Shown in pieces: positions 16,954 through 26,384 of a stretch of 64,000 nucleotides of DNA. Source of the stretch: Amycolatopsis echigonensis (GTDB lineage: Bacteria; Actinomycetota; Actinomycetes; Mycobacteriales; Pseudonocardiaceae); NCBI RefSeq assembly GCF_014174495.1, contig NZ_JACJHR010000007.1, forward strand, positions 62,001 through 126,000, read 5' to 3'. A program made the position numbers and the translations under genes. The first letter of the stretch is position 1; each line of letters begins with the position of its first letter. Under the pieces are notes generated by a model, which was not told the origin of the DNA, made no database searches, and saw nothing but the letters and a program-made list of their open reading frames with translations.

Positions 16954-18153
16954 ATGACCAGCAAGACCGTTCTCGTGTCCGGTGCCAGCGTCGCGGGTCC
17001 GTCCGCCGCCTACTGGCTGCACCGTTACGGCTATTCGGTGACCGTGGTCGAGGCCGCGCCGCGGCTGCGGCCGGGCGGGCAGGCCGTCGACTTCCGGGGC
17101 GAGCAGATGAAGCTCGTCGAAGCGATGGGCCTGCTCGACGACCTGCGGGACCACGAGACCGCGCTGCGCGAGCAGGTGCAGCTCGACCCGGACGGACAGC
17201 CCGCCTTCACCCTGCCGAGCGGGTTCACCAACGGCGAGCTGGAGGTCCTGCGCGGCGACCTCGGCCGCATTCTCTACGACCACACCAAGGACTACACCGA
17301 GTACGTCTTCGGCGACCGCGTCACGTCGCTCGCCGAGACCGCCGACGGCGTCGACGTCACCTTCCGCCACGGCGCCCCGCGCCGGTTCGACCTGGTCGTC
17401 GGCGCGGACGGCATCCACTCCGGCGTGCGGACGGCCGCGTTCGGTCCGGAGGCGAAATTCCGCACCGACCTCGGTTACCACGTCGCCGGGTTCACCGCGC
17501 CCAACCACCTCCGCCTCGACCACGCGGGTCTGCTCTACAACGAACCCGGTCTCGGCGCGGTCGTCACCAGCCACCGCGATCCGGCGACCGTCACCGTCGG
17601 GCTCGCTTTCCGCGGCGATCCGGACGGGTACGGCCGCCCCGACCTCGCCCGGCAGAAGGACATCGTCACGGAGGTTTTCGCCGGTGCCGGATGGGAACTC
17701 CCGCAGCTGCTCGCCGCGGTCGCCGACGCGCCTGACCTGTACTTCGACACCGTCGGCCAGATCAAGCTCGACAGCTGGTCCCGCGGCCGGGTCGTGGTGC
17801 TCGGCGACGCCGCCTGGTGCGCCGGACCGGGCGGATCCGGGACCGGTCTCGCGATGATGGGCGCGCAGGTGCTCGCCGGGGAACTGGCCGCGGCCGGCGG
17901 CGACCACGTGACCGCGTTCGCCCGCTACGAGCAGCGGCTGCGCAAACCCGCCCGCGTCGGGCAGCGCAACGGAGCCGGTTCGGGCGACTTCCTGGTCCCG
18001 GCCACCGCGGAGAAGCTGCGCAAGCGCAACCGGATGTACCGCTCGCTGACCGGTCCGATCGGCCGCCGCGTCTTCGAGTACATGGGCAGCCGCGCGGCGA
18101 ACGCGGTCACATTCCGCGAATACCCCCAGCCCCGCGCGCACGCCTTGCCTTGA
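16954..18153 (+). CDS. FAD-dependent monooxygenase (PHBH fold, TetX-like)
   Basis: Single-component flavoprotein hydroxylase of 399 residues. The Rossmann motif VLVSGASVAGPSAAYWL binds FAD, FDLVVGADGIHSGVR is the DG motif for FAD/NADPH, and VVVLGDAAWCAGPGGSGTGLAMMGA is the GD motif with a GSGT variant of the usual pocket. It resembles TetX-like enzymes acting on aromatic or polyketide compounds. MarR lies directly upstream on the same strand. Substrate unassigned. Confidence 0.92.
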   Translation: MTSKTVLVSGASVAGPSAAYWLHRYGYSVTVVEAAPRLRPGGQAVDFRGEQMKLVEAMGLLDDLRDHETALREQVQLDPDGQPAFTLPSGFTNGELEVLRGDLGRILYDHTKDYTEYVFGDRVTSLAETADGVDVTFRHGAPRRFDLVVGADGIHSGVRTAAFGPEAKFRTDLGYHVAGFTAPNHLRLDHAGLLYNEPGLGAVVTSHRDPATVTVGLAFRGDPDGYGRPDLARQKDIVTEVFAGAGWELPQLLAAVADAPDLYFDTVGQIKLDSWSRGRVVVLGDAAWCAGPGGSGTGLAMMGAQVLAGELAAAGGDHVTAFARYEQRLRKPARVGQRNGAGSGDFLVPATAEKLRKRNRMYRSLTGPIGRRVFEYMGSRAANAVTFREYPQPRAHALP

Positions 18154-18182
18154 CGTCAGCGTAAAGGTTTAGCGTCGAAGAC

Positions 18183-18581
18183 ATGCGGATCGGCGAACTG
18201 GCCCAGCGGGCCGGAACCACCACGCGGGCCCTGCGCTTCTACGAGGCACAGGGCCTGCTCCCGGCGGCGCGGGCGGCGAACGGCTACCGCGAGTACGACG
18301 AGGACGACCTGCGCTTGGTCACGGAAATCCAGACCCTGCGCACGGTCGGGTTCAGCCTCGACGACACCCGCCCGTTCGTCGATTGCCTCCGCACCGGCCA
18401 TGACGCGGGCGACGCGTGCCCGGCGTCGGTCGAGGTGTACCGGCGGAAGCTGGACGAGGTCGAGGCCTGCATGCGAGACCTCGCCGCGGTCCGCTCCGCC
18501 CTGCTCGACAAGCTCGCCGCCGCCACCGCGCGCCCGGCCGATCCGTGCGCGGTCCCTGCCGAACTCGAGGAGTCCCGATGA
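18183..18581 (+). CDS. MerR family transcriptional regulator coupled to thioredoxin
   Basis: A 132-residue MerR protein: HTH IGELAQRAGTTTRALRFYEA, wing GYREYDEDDLRLV, then a dimerisation helix. Cysteines near residues 69, 80, 97 and 121 could form a redox or metal switch; the spacing does not match SoxR. GACG...CGTC half-sites (18152-18155 and 18172-18175) flank a TTGACG-like -35, the long-spacer layout MerR proteins act on, but the -10 is poor. The gene overlaps trx by ATGA, suggesting redox-responsive control of that thioredoxin. Confidence 0.88.
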   Translation: MRIGELAQRAGTTTRALRFYEAQGLLPAARAANGYREYDEDDLRLVTEIQTLRTVGFSLDDTRPFVDCLRTGHDAGDACPASVEVYRRKLDEVEACMRDLAAVRSALLDKLAAATARPADPCAVPAELEESR

Positions 18582-18886
18582 CCACCGACGCCACCTTCGC
18601 CGCCGACGTCCTGGAGCACGACCAGCCCGGCCTCGTCGACTTCACCGCCGACTGGTGCCCGCCGTGCCGCATGATCGCGCCGGTGCTCGCCGAGATCTCC
18701 GCGGAGCGGCCCGGCCTCACCGTGCGCGAGCTCAACACCGACGAGAACCCCGAAACCATGCGCGCGTATCAGGTGATGGCGCTGCCGACGCTGATGCTGT
18801 TCCGCGATGGTGCCCCGGTGGCGTCGTTCGTCGGCGCGCGGCCGAAGGCGAAACTGCTCGCCGAACTGGACAATCTGCTGGGCTGA
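18578..18886 (+). CDS. Thioredoxin with WCPPC active site
   Basis: A 102-residue cytosolic thioredoxin. The active site is W26-C27-P28-P29-C30 in place of the canonical WCGPC; Pro at the variable position is known in some thioredoxin-like proteins and should alter redox potential. The cis-Pro loop MALPTLMLF and VGARPKAKLLAEL end are normal. The start overlaps the MerR stop (ATGA), so the pair is one translational unit. Confidence 0.93.
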   Translation: MTTDATFAADVLEHDQPGLVDFTADWCPPCRMIAPVLAEISAERPGLTVRELNTDENPETMRAYQVMALPTLMLFRDGAPVASFVGARPKAKLLAELDNLLG

Positions 18887-18967
18887 ACCGGTGGCCTTTC
18901 CCGCTTGCTCGGTGGGCAGGTGACGGAGCAGGTACAAAGAGTGCACGACTTTCGGGGAGGCCGTGCC

Positions 18968-19618
18968 ATGACCGCTTTCGTGCGCTCTTACCTGTTCCTT
19001 CGCCGCGCCATCGGCGTGCTCGGGATCTTGCTGCCGATCGTCGTGATCGTCGGCAAGGAACTGCTCGAGGGCGGCGGCTTGCTCGGCTCGCTGAGCGGCT
19101 ATTACTACAGCGATCTCCGCAACGTCTTCGTCGGCACGCTGTGCGCGATCGGCGTCTTCCTGATCGCCTACCGCGGGTACGGCCGGGTCGACGACATCGC
19201 GGCCAACATCGCGGCGGTCGCGGGCATCGGCGTCGCGCTGTTCCCGACCCAGCCGGTCTCGCCGACGCCCACCGAGCACGCGATCGGGATCGTCCACCTC
19301 GTATTCGCCGCGATTTTCTTCCTCACCCTCGCGTTCTTCTGCCTCTTCCTGTTCACCAAGAACGACGGCGCACCGACGAAGCGCAAACGGTCGCGCAATG
19401 TCGTCTATCGGGTGTGCGGCATCGTGATGCTCGCCTGCCTGGTGCTGATCGTGGTCAACGGCCTGTTCTTCAGCGCCGCCACCGCGGCCTTGCATCCGAC
19501 TCTCTGGCTGGAGTCGCTCGCGGTGTTCGCCTTCGGGTTCGCGTGGCTGACGAAGGGCCAGACCCTGCTGGGCGACCAGCCGGAGCCCCAGGTCCAGTCT
19601 CAGCCGAGCCTGGCGTAA
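18968..19618 (+). CDS. Multi-pass membrane protein (DUF998-like)
   Basis: A 216-residue protein with about six membrane helices, e.g. IGVLGILLPIVVIVGKEL, FVGTLCAIGVFLIAY, LVFAAIFFLTLAFFCLFLF and VCGIVMLACLVLIVVNGLFF. The LSGYYYSDLRNVFVG region after the first helix is the most conserved-looking part. GGGGAGG lies 8 nt before ATG. No enzyme motif is seen. Its 3' end overlaps the convergent MAB_1171c-type gene by 19 bp. Function unknown. Confidence 0.85.
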   Translation: MTAFVRSYLFLRRAIGVLGILLPIVVIVGKELLEGGGLLGSLSGYYYSDLRNVFVGTLCAIGVFLIAYRGYGRVDDIAANIAAVAGIGVALFPTQPVSPTPTEHAIGIVHLVFAAIFFLTLAFFCLFLFTKNDGAPTKRKRSRNVVYRVCGIVMLACLVLIVVNGLFFSAATAALHPTLWLESLAVFAFGFAWLTKGQTLLGDQPEPQVQSQPSLA

Positions 19619-20730
19619 GCCTCGGAAACCTGGGTGAGCCAGGCGACCTCGGCGGCGAACGTCTTGGCGTCGTGGTCGTCGAACGCACCGTTGTCCTGGC
19701 TTTCCGCCGGGGCGACGCCGGACGTCTTCGCCTCCAGGGCCTGGCGGATCTTGCGGGCCTCGGCCAGCGCCTGGTCGCCGTCCGGGGTGTCGGCGCGGTC
19801 CATGTACGGCCGCAGCGCGCGCCAGCCGTCGCGGATCTCGATCACCCGGCGGTGCAGCCGGTAGTGCAGGTCCGACCAGCGCCGGTCGGTGTCGCCCTCG
19901 GCAGGCGGTTCGAGCGCGATGCCCGGCGACGATTGGTAAAGCGAATGCCACAGCGGGTAAAGCGCGCGATAAGAACGGTAATTGCGCTGCCACCGCGCGA
20001 CCGACGACACGTGCTCTCCCCACGAAGGCATCGTCAGCCCGAATGAGACGATCACGATGCCCAGCGCACTGAAAATCGACGGCGTGATCGCCCACGCGCC
20101 GAGATGCCAGCCGAGCGCCGGGCTCACGATGTTCACCGCGCGCGTGGCGCAGTAGCAGAACAGCACCACCGCGCCGGCCGCGAGCGTCCGCAGCGTCCGG
20201 CGCAGCCACACCCTCGAGGTGCTCTTCGCGTACGGCAGGCACTGCAGGTAGATCGTCACGCACGGCACGGCCTGCGAAATGATGAACAGCAGCAGGTAGG
20301 TGAGGATCACCGGGTCGCTGCTGCCCACCGCGAAGGCGGTGCCCGGGGTGCCCGGCTTGTTGCCGATGAAGAACAGCACGGTCAGCACGACGAACAGCAC
20401 CGCGCCGGAAAGGATCCACGCCCGGATCTGAGCGCGGATTTCGGAGGGCGGATTCGCCCACAGCATCAGCAGGAGCTGCGCGCTGATGCAATACGCGACC
20501 GCGGCGAGGTGCAGGATCAGGATCGCCAGATTGGGGATCCCGAACACCGAGCCGATGCTGAGCGAGAGCGCGCCGAGGGTGAACGTGACGCACTGCAGGA
20601 TCAGCGTCGTCATCAGCACCATGTAGGCCGGGTCGCGCCACGAGCGGCGCATCGAGAAAAGCTTGTACAGCAATGCCGCGTACGACGAGACCGCCGACAA
20701 CGAGAACAGGATGATCTTCAGAGTGTTCAC
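19600..20730 (-). CDS. MAB_1171c family putative transporter/membrane protein (DUF6545)
   Basis: A 376-residue protein with seven or so membrane helices in the first 225 residues (LFSLSAVSSYAALLYKLF onward) and a cytosolic C-terminal domain carrying the family pattern YPLWHSLYQSSPGIAL, DLHYRLHRRVIEIRDG and EVAWLTQVSEAY. The family is annotated as a putative transporter without biochemical proof. From memory, members commonly follow an XRE regulator and an ImmA/IrrE protein gene in actinomycetes. Here those two lie 5 kb upstream on the same strand, separated by opposite-strand genes. Start is GTG at 20730. Confidence 0.88.
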   Translation of the reverse strand: MNTLKIILFSLSAVSSYAALLYKLFSMRRSWRDPAYMVLMTTLILQCVTFTLGALSLSIGSVFGIPNLAILILHLAAVAYCISAQLLLMLWANPPSEIRAQIRAWILSGAVLFVVLTVLFFIGNKPGTPGTAFAVGSSDPVILTYLLLFIISQAVPCVTIYLQCLPYAKSTSRVWLRRTLRTLAAGAVVLFCYCATRAVNIVSPALGWHLGAWAITPSIFSALGIVIVSFGLTMPSWGEHVSSVARWQRNYRSYRALYPLWHSLYQSSPGIALEPPAEGDTDRRWSDLHYRLHRRVIEIRDGWRALRPYMDRADTPDGDQALAEARKIRQALEAKTSGVAPAESQDNGAFDDHDAKTFAAEVAWLTQVSEAYARLG

Positions 20731-20994
20731 TCGCGCCCCCGGAACGCCCTCAGTGCCCGGTGGGCGGAACGGTGTGCGCGGCGGCCTTGGCGGAATCGTT
20801 CACGATCGGCGACCATACACCACCTCAAGTGCCGGAACTAGGGCCGGAAAACGGGTTCTGGCCAGGGCGAATTCCGAGTGGATCTCGGGTGTCGGCGAGC
20901 TGGTCCAGACCAGCCGGGGTGATCTTCCGGTGAACGGCGGGCGGCCAGGTCGTGAACTGCCGCAACGGGATGCGCCCGTCGCTAGGGTGTCTCC

Positions 20995-21936
20995 ATGAGC
21001 CTTCAGGTGGTGATCGGATACGGACCGGCGGGGGCGGCCACCGCCGCGTTGCTGGCCGAACGAGGAGAGCGAGTCCGGGTGATCGGCCGTTCGCCCCGGG
21101 AGAACGAGCCGGGGCTCGAACACGTCGCGCTCGACGCCGCCGACCAGGCCGCTCTCACCGAAGCGACCAGGGGAGCGGCGGCGATTTACAGCTGCGCGAG
21201 TCCGCCTTATCACCGGTGGGCGACCGATTGGCCGCCGCTGCAGGACTCGATCTGCGCCGCGGCCGAAGCGAACGGCGCGCTGCTGGTGTCGCTGGGCAAT
21301 TTGTACGGTTACGGCCCGGTCGACGGTCCGCTCACCGAGAATCTGCCGCTCGCGGCCACCGGAACAAAGGGCCGGATCCGGGCAATGCTCTCCGAGCAAC
21401 TGCACGCATTGCACGACGAGGGCCGTATCCGAGCGGTCGAGGTGCGCGCCTCCGATTTCTTCGGCCCCGGAGTGACCGACGGCGGCCATCTCGCCGCCCG
21501 CGTGGTGCCGAACGTACTGCGCGGACGGAAGGTCCAGGTGTTCGGCGATCCGGACGCGCCGCACAGTTGGACGTACATTTCCGATGTCGCGCGCACGCTG
21601 GTCGCGGCCGCGCGCGAAGAAAAAGCGTGGGGCAAGACGTGGCATGTGCCGACTGGTCCGCCGCGGTCCGCCCGGGTGATGGTGGCGCTGTTGTGCGAGG
21701 CGGCCGGAGTGCCTCCGGTGCCTGTGCAACGCCTTTCCCCGATGTTACTGCGGGCGGGCGCGCTCGTTTCGCCGATGGTGCGCGAGCTGCAGGAGGTCCG
21801 GTACCAGTTCGACCGGCCCTACGTCCTCGATTCCCGTGCGGCACAGGAATTGTTCGCTCTCCGGCCGACCCCGGAGAAAGATCAGTTCGCCGGCACCGTG
21901 GCCTGGTGGCGTGATCGCTTGGCTACCGTGAGTTGA
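20995..21936 (+). CDS. NAD(P)-dependent epimerase/dehydratase-like (extended SDR)
   Basis: A 313-residue Rossmann protein. The nucleotide loop is atypical: MSLQVVIGYGPAGAATAALLA has GYGPAG rather than GGxGxxG. The middle part matches sugar-nucleotide SDRs (LVSLGNLYGYGPVDGPLTENLP, with a GNLYGYG block where YxxxK enzymes have their active-site region). A classical catalytic YxxxK is not evident, so it may be a non-catalytic or NmrA-like member. It precedes the KS-ACP-oxoamine synthase gene by 107 bp on the same strand and probably belongs to that unit. Confidence 0.82.
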   Translation: MSLQVVIGYGPAGAATAALLAERGERVRVIGRSPRENEPGLEHVALDAADQAALTEATRGAAAIYSCASPPYHRWATDWPPLQDSICAAAEANGALLVSLGNLYGYGPVDGPLTENLPLAATGTKGRIRAMLSEQLHALHDEGRIRAVEVRASDFFGPGVTDGGHLAARVVPNVLRGRKVQVFGDPDAPHSWTYISDVARTLVAAAREEKAWGKTWHVPTGPPRSARVMVALLCEAAGVPPVPVQRLSPMLLRAGALVSPMVRELQEVRYQFDRPYVLDSRAAQELFALRPTPEKDQFAGTVAWWRDRLATVS

Positions 21937-22043
21937 GGTGTCTGTGCATTCCTCCGCATAATGTCCAATGCCCTTGAAAAACCGGGTAGGAACGGGCAAT
22001 CTCGGTGTCGACTGGGTGGGAATCGGCACGAGGAAGTCATGCC

Positions 22044-25000
22044 ATGGGGTCTGCTGGATCAGGGTGGGAAGAATCCGAAAATAGCCAGGACATCGCCGTT
22101 GTCGGAATGGGATGCCGTTTTCCGGGGGCGCGCAACGTCAACGAGTACTGGGATCTGCTGAGCGAGCCCAAACCGCAGTTTCGGCGGGTGCCGGATTCGC
22201 GGTGGCGGCGCGAAGCGTTCTACAACGACGATTTCCGGGACAGCGCCGCGGCCTACTCCGACCGCATGGCGCTGCTGGAGGGGGTCGGCGACTTCGACGC
22301 CGGGCACTACAAGATCCCGCCGCGGCGGGCCAAATCGCTCGACCCGCAGCACCGGCTGCTGGTCGACCTGACCCGCGAAGCCCTGCAGGACGCGGGATGG
22401 GAGGCCGAGGGGTTCGACCGCGACGACACATCGGTGATCATGTCGCTCAGCGACAGCGGATATCGCGACCTGAGCACGCTGCACCTGCGGATGAAGCAGC
22501 TGATCGGCGGCGAGTTCGGCCGGCCGGGCGACCCGGCGATGGCCGAGGCGGCGTCCGCGGTCAGCGGCCTGCACGCCACCGCGATGGCCGGGCTGCTGCT
22601 CAACATGGGGCCGAGCACGATCAGCAACGTCTTCGACCTGCACGGCGAGAGCTACGCGCTCGATTCGGCCTGCTCCGGCGGCCTGACCGCGGTGGCGAAC
22701 GCGGTGTTCGCGCTGCGGGCCGGCCGCTGCCGGATCGCCGTGGCCGGCGGCGCCCAGCTGATCCTGGCCCCGGACCTGTTCGTGGGCCTGTGCCGGATCG
22801 GCGCGATCTCGCGCACCGGCGAATGCCGTCCGTTCGACCGCCGGGCCGACGGATTCGTGCTCGGCGAGGGGGCCGGGGTCCTGGTGCTGCGCCCGCTCGC
22901 GGACGCCCGGGCGGCGGGAGACCGGGTGTACGCGGTGATCCGCGGCGTCGGGCTGTCCAACGACGGCACCGTCAAGGGCGGCATGATGCCGCAGGAGTCC
23001 GGTCAGCTGCTGGCGTTGCGGCGGGCCTACCGGGACGCGGGCGTCGACCCGGCGTCGGTCGGTTTCCTGGAGGCGCACGGCACCGCGACCGCGGTCGGCG
23101 ACGACGTGGAGATCAGCGCGCTGGCCGAACTGCGCCGCGGTGCGGAGAACCCGGCGTATCTCGGGGCGGCGAAGTCGGTGGTCGGGCATTCCCTTGGCAC
23201 CGCGGGAATCGCCGGGTTGATCAAGTCCATTTTGTCCGTCCACAAGGGACAGATACTGCCGCAGCCGGATTTCGAACCCGCTGAGCATCTGCCGCTGAGC
23301 GACGCCGGGCTGCGGGTGGCCGGCCAGGTCACGCCGTGGGACAGCGACGGACCGCGCCGGGCCGGGGTGAGCGCGTTCGGCTTCGGCGGTTCGAACGTCC
23401 ACGTCGTTGTCGAAGAGGCGGCACCGGAAACCGCGTCCGCCGAGACGCCTCGGCTGCTGCTGCTCACCGCGCGGGACCGGGCCGGGCTGGCCCGGCACGC
23501 CCGGGAGGTGGCCGAGACTCTCAGCAGAGAGAACCCGCCGCTGGCGGCCGTCGCGGGGACGCTGGCCCGCCGGACGCTCTTCCCGGAGCGGCTCGCGGTA
23601 GCCGCAGACGACGTCGCCGGCGCGGTTTCCCAGCTGGTCGCCGCGTCGGTCGCGCTCGAATCCGGACAGGGAGGCGAGCTGGTTCCAGGCGTGTTCGCCG
23701 GTGTGGTGTCACCAGGGGAGGAGCCGGTCGAGGACGGCGCACCGGCCGAGTTGGCCCCGCGTGCGGTGACCGGCGTCGGGCTGAGGCCGGTCGCGGACGG
23801 CCTGCCGCTCTGCACGCTGCCGCCAAGCCCGCTCAGCCCGCGCCGGCATTGGGTGGTCGACGACGCGAAGCTCGCCAAAGCGCAGACGCTGGAGCCGCTG
23901 GGCGCGACCGCGGCACCGGCCGAGGAGACGGAGGAGACGACGTCCGCGCGGGACGTGCTGGCGGTCGTGCTCGAAGAAGTCGCGCGGACGACGGCGTTTC
24001 CGGTCAGCGACCTGTATGCCGGGCAGTTGCTCGTCGACGACCTAGGTTTTGATTCGCTGATGCTCACCGAGTTGGAAGGGCGGCTGCGCAAGCGGTTCCC
24101 GGGCCTGCCGCTGGAGGTCGAGCAGTCGGGCGCGCTGACAGTGGGCGCGGTGGCCGGGATGATCGCTCCCGCAACGGCTTTGGCGCCCGCCGCTCCGGTT
24201 CCGGCTGTCCCGGATCCAGCTGTTCCGGTTCCGGCGTGGGATCCGGCCAGCGCGGCGATCGAGGAGTTCCCGGAGGCGGCGGCGATCGAGGCGCGGCTGA
24301 AGGAGTTCGACGACCTCGGGGTGCCGAATCCGTATTTCCGCAAGCATCAGGGGCGGATGGACGCCACGACGTCGGTGTCCGGCCGGGAGTATTTGTCGTT
24401 CTCCAGCTACAACTATCTCGGGCTGGCCGGGCATCCGGCGGTGACCGCGGCGGTGCACGAGGCTGTCGAGCGGTACGGGACTTCCGTGTCCGGCAGCCGA
24501 TTGCTTGCCGGGGACCGAGAATTGTCGCGTGCTTTGGAGACGGAACTCGCCGCGTTCCTCGGGGTCGAGGACAGTCTTGTTCTGGTGAGCGGACACGCGA
24601 CGAACGTCGGGGCGATCGGTCATCTGGTCGGGCCGGGAGACCTGATCGTGCACGATTCGCTGGCCCACGACAGCATCCTGCAAGGCTGTGCGCTTTCCGG
24701 CGCTACGCGGCAACCGTTCCCGCACAACGACATGGCACGGCTCGAGGACGTGCTGCGCCGGTCGCGGTCGCGATTCCGGCGGGTGCTGATCGTGGTTGAA
24801 GGCGTGTACAGCATGGACGGTGACGTCGCTGATTTGCCCGCGCTTATTGAGCTTAAGCGGCGGTATGGCGCGTTGCTGATGGTCGATGAGGCGCACAGCA
24901 TCGGCACGATGGGGCCGCGGGGCGCTGGGGTAGGCGACCATTTCGCCGTCGATCGTTCCGGGGTCGATCTCTGGATGGGGACGCTGTCCAAGTCGCTGGC

Positions 25001-25455
25001 CGGGTGCGGGGGGGTACCTGGCCGGGTCGGCTCGGACGGTGCGGTGGTTGCGGTATTCGCTGCCCGGGTTTGTTTACAGCGTGGGGATTACTCCGGCCAA
25101 TGCGGCTGCTTCCCTTGCCGCGTTGCGGGTTTTGCGCGAGGAGCCGGAGAGATTGGTGCGGTTGCGGGGGAATTCCCGGTTGTTCCTGGAGTCGGCGGTG
25201 GCGGCGGGGTTGCCTACCGGGTCGGCTGGGGATACGCCGATCGTGCCTTGTGTGGTGGGGGGTTCGGAGATCACGTTGCGGCTGGCTACGGCGTTGTACG
25301 AGCGCGGGGTGGTGGTGGATCCGATCCTGTATCCGGCGGTGGAGGAGTCTCAGGCTCGGTTGAGGTTCTTTGTGACCAGTGAGCATCGGGAAGAGCAGTT
25401 GAGGTATGCGGTGGGGGTGGTTGGGGAGGAGTTGGGTTTGTTGCGGGAGGGGTGA
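22044..25455 (+). pseudogene. KS-ACP-alpha-oxoamine synthase fusion, frameshifted in a G7 run
   Basis: Modular PKS-like enzyme. The ketosynthase (residues about 12-440) has the full triad: Cys210 in LDSACSGGL, His345 in EAHGTAT, His382 in VVGHSLGTAG. No acyltransferase, ketoreductase or dehydratase domain follows. An acyl carrier domain (about 635-705) has Ser671 in LGFDSLM. A PLP alpha-oxoamine synthase domain (about 755 on) has VDEAHSIG and Schiff-base Lys983 in GTLSKSLAGCGG. At 25008-25014 seven G's shift the frame; with six G's the domain continues YLAGSARTVRWLRY to a normal end at 25455, giving 1,136 residues. As read, the protein ends in an aberrant tail at 25382. Expected chemistry is ketide extension, then decarboxylative condensation with an amino acid, as for RedL or SxtA oxoamine domains. 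Start ATG 22044 has GAGGAAG upstream. Confidence 0.88.
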
Positions 25456-25528
25456 GCTGCTCGTCGCCTGGCGGCGACATTGCAGGTGGGTGTGTGCGTG
25501 GGGGCACCCCGAAGCCCGAGTGTGCTGA

Positions 25529-25585
25529 CGGTCTGGGGGTGCTTGTCAAGGCGGGAAAGATGCCTTGACAAGCACCCCCAGACCG
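25529..25585. terminator. 24-bp perfect inverted repeat, strong stem-loop
   Basis: 25529-25552 and 25562-25585 are exact reverse complements (24 bp, no mismatch) with a 9-nt loop GGGAAAGAT. It lies 74 bp after the end of the KS fusion gene and could terminate transcription from both sides. The arms contain CTTGTCAAGG, itself nearly symmetric. The stem is longer than ordinary terminators in this window, so a mobile or dispersed repeat is an alternative. The remaining 25456-25841 gap has no gene I can support. Confidence 0.75.
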
Positions 25586-25841
25586 CAGGGAGGCTTCGTA
25601 TCGGGGTGTGGGGGAGGGGCTGGGTGCCTCGAGTGTTGGGTGCGCCGGTGGCGGTTGGGTGGTGGGTGTGCGCGGCTTGTGCGTCTGGTCGCGTGGGGTT
25701 CGCGGGTGGCGGTTGGGTGATCGGTTAGCGGCGCAGTGTGGCGTTGGGTGGGTTTCACGCGCCGAATGCCGCATTGGGGGGCGGGGCGGTGCCCGGCGGT
25801 CCGTGAAGGGGCCCCATGGGCCAAGCCTCGCCAGGCGCGGG

Positions 25842-26384
25842 CTAGAGGAGCGAGCGCTCGATCCGGTCCATCGGGTTCTCGCCGGCTTTGGGGGTTTCGG
25901 CGATGGGTTTCGGCGGCGTGCCCATGCGTTCGGACAGCAGGAAGGCGATGATCTCCGCCTCCTGCTCCTGTGCGTCGTCGTAGGTGGCGCGCATCAGCAT
26001 GTCTCGGACGATGTCCGGGTCCAGGTTGGGGAACAGCGAGCGGGCGCTCTCGTCGTCAAGGAGACCCGAGCCGCGATGACAGCAGATGATGTGACCCAGC
26101 TCGTGCAAGATGATGTGCTCCTGGTGCGCCCCGGTGGTGTTGGCGTCGAAGAAGATCAGGTCCTCGCCTCGCGCGGCTACCCACATGCCGCACGGGTGCG
26201 ACGCCGGCATCGGGATCGGCACGAGGGTGATCGGCCGTTCGCGGATCTCGCCTAGGCGTGCGCAGAGGGTGGCCAGGTCGTACTTCGGCGGAAGGCCGAG
26301 TTCGGCGATCCGCTGGGCGCCTTCGTCGCGCATCCGGCGCAGCTGCTCGCGCCGCTGCGGGGCTTCGGACGGCGTGCCGGTCAC
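25842..26384 (-). CDS. ImmA/IrrE family metallo-endopeptidase
   Basis: A 180-residue cytosolic zinc protease-like protein. The HExxH site is H94-E-L-G-H98 in IILHELGHIICCH, and GEDLIFFDANTT before it fits the family. ImmA cleaves an XRE repressor in ICEBs1 and IrrE/PprI cleaves DdrO; here the adjacent XRE gene is the obvious candidate substrate. Databases often label such actinobacterial genes toxin components without evidence. It overlaps the XRE gene by 4 bp (ATGA). Confidence 0.9.
   Translation of the reverse strand: MTGTPSEAPQRREQLRRMRDEGAQRIAELGLPPKYDLATLCARLGEIRERPITLVPIPMPASHPCGMWVAARGEDLIFFDANTTGAHQEHIILHELGHIICCHRGSGLLDDESARSLFPNLDPDIVRDMLMRATYDDAQEQEAEIIAFLLSERMGTPPKPIAETPKAGENPMDRIERSLL

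Noticed and set aside
18284-20641. 785-residue minus-strand open frame
   Set aside because: It runs opposite MerR, thioredoxin and the membrane protein gene and in the wrong frame of the MAB_1171c-type gene; no domain is recognisable.
25456-25841. Small minus-strand peptides overlapping the 24-bp hairpin
   Set aside because: They are Thr/Pro/His-rich, span the stem-loop, and lack plausible initiation signals.
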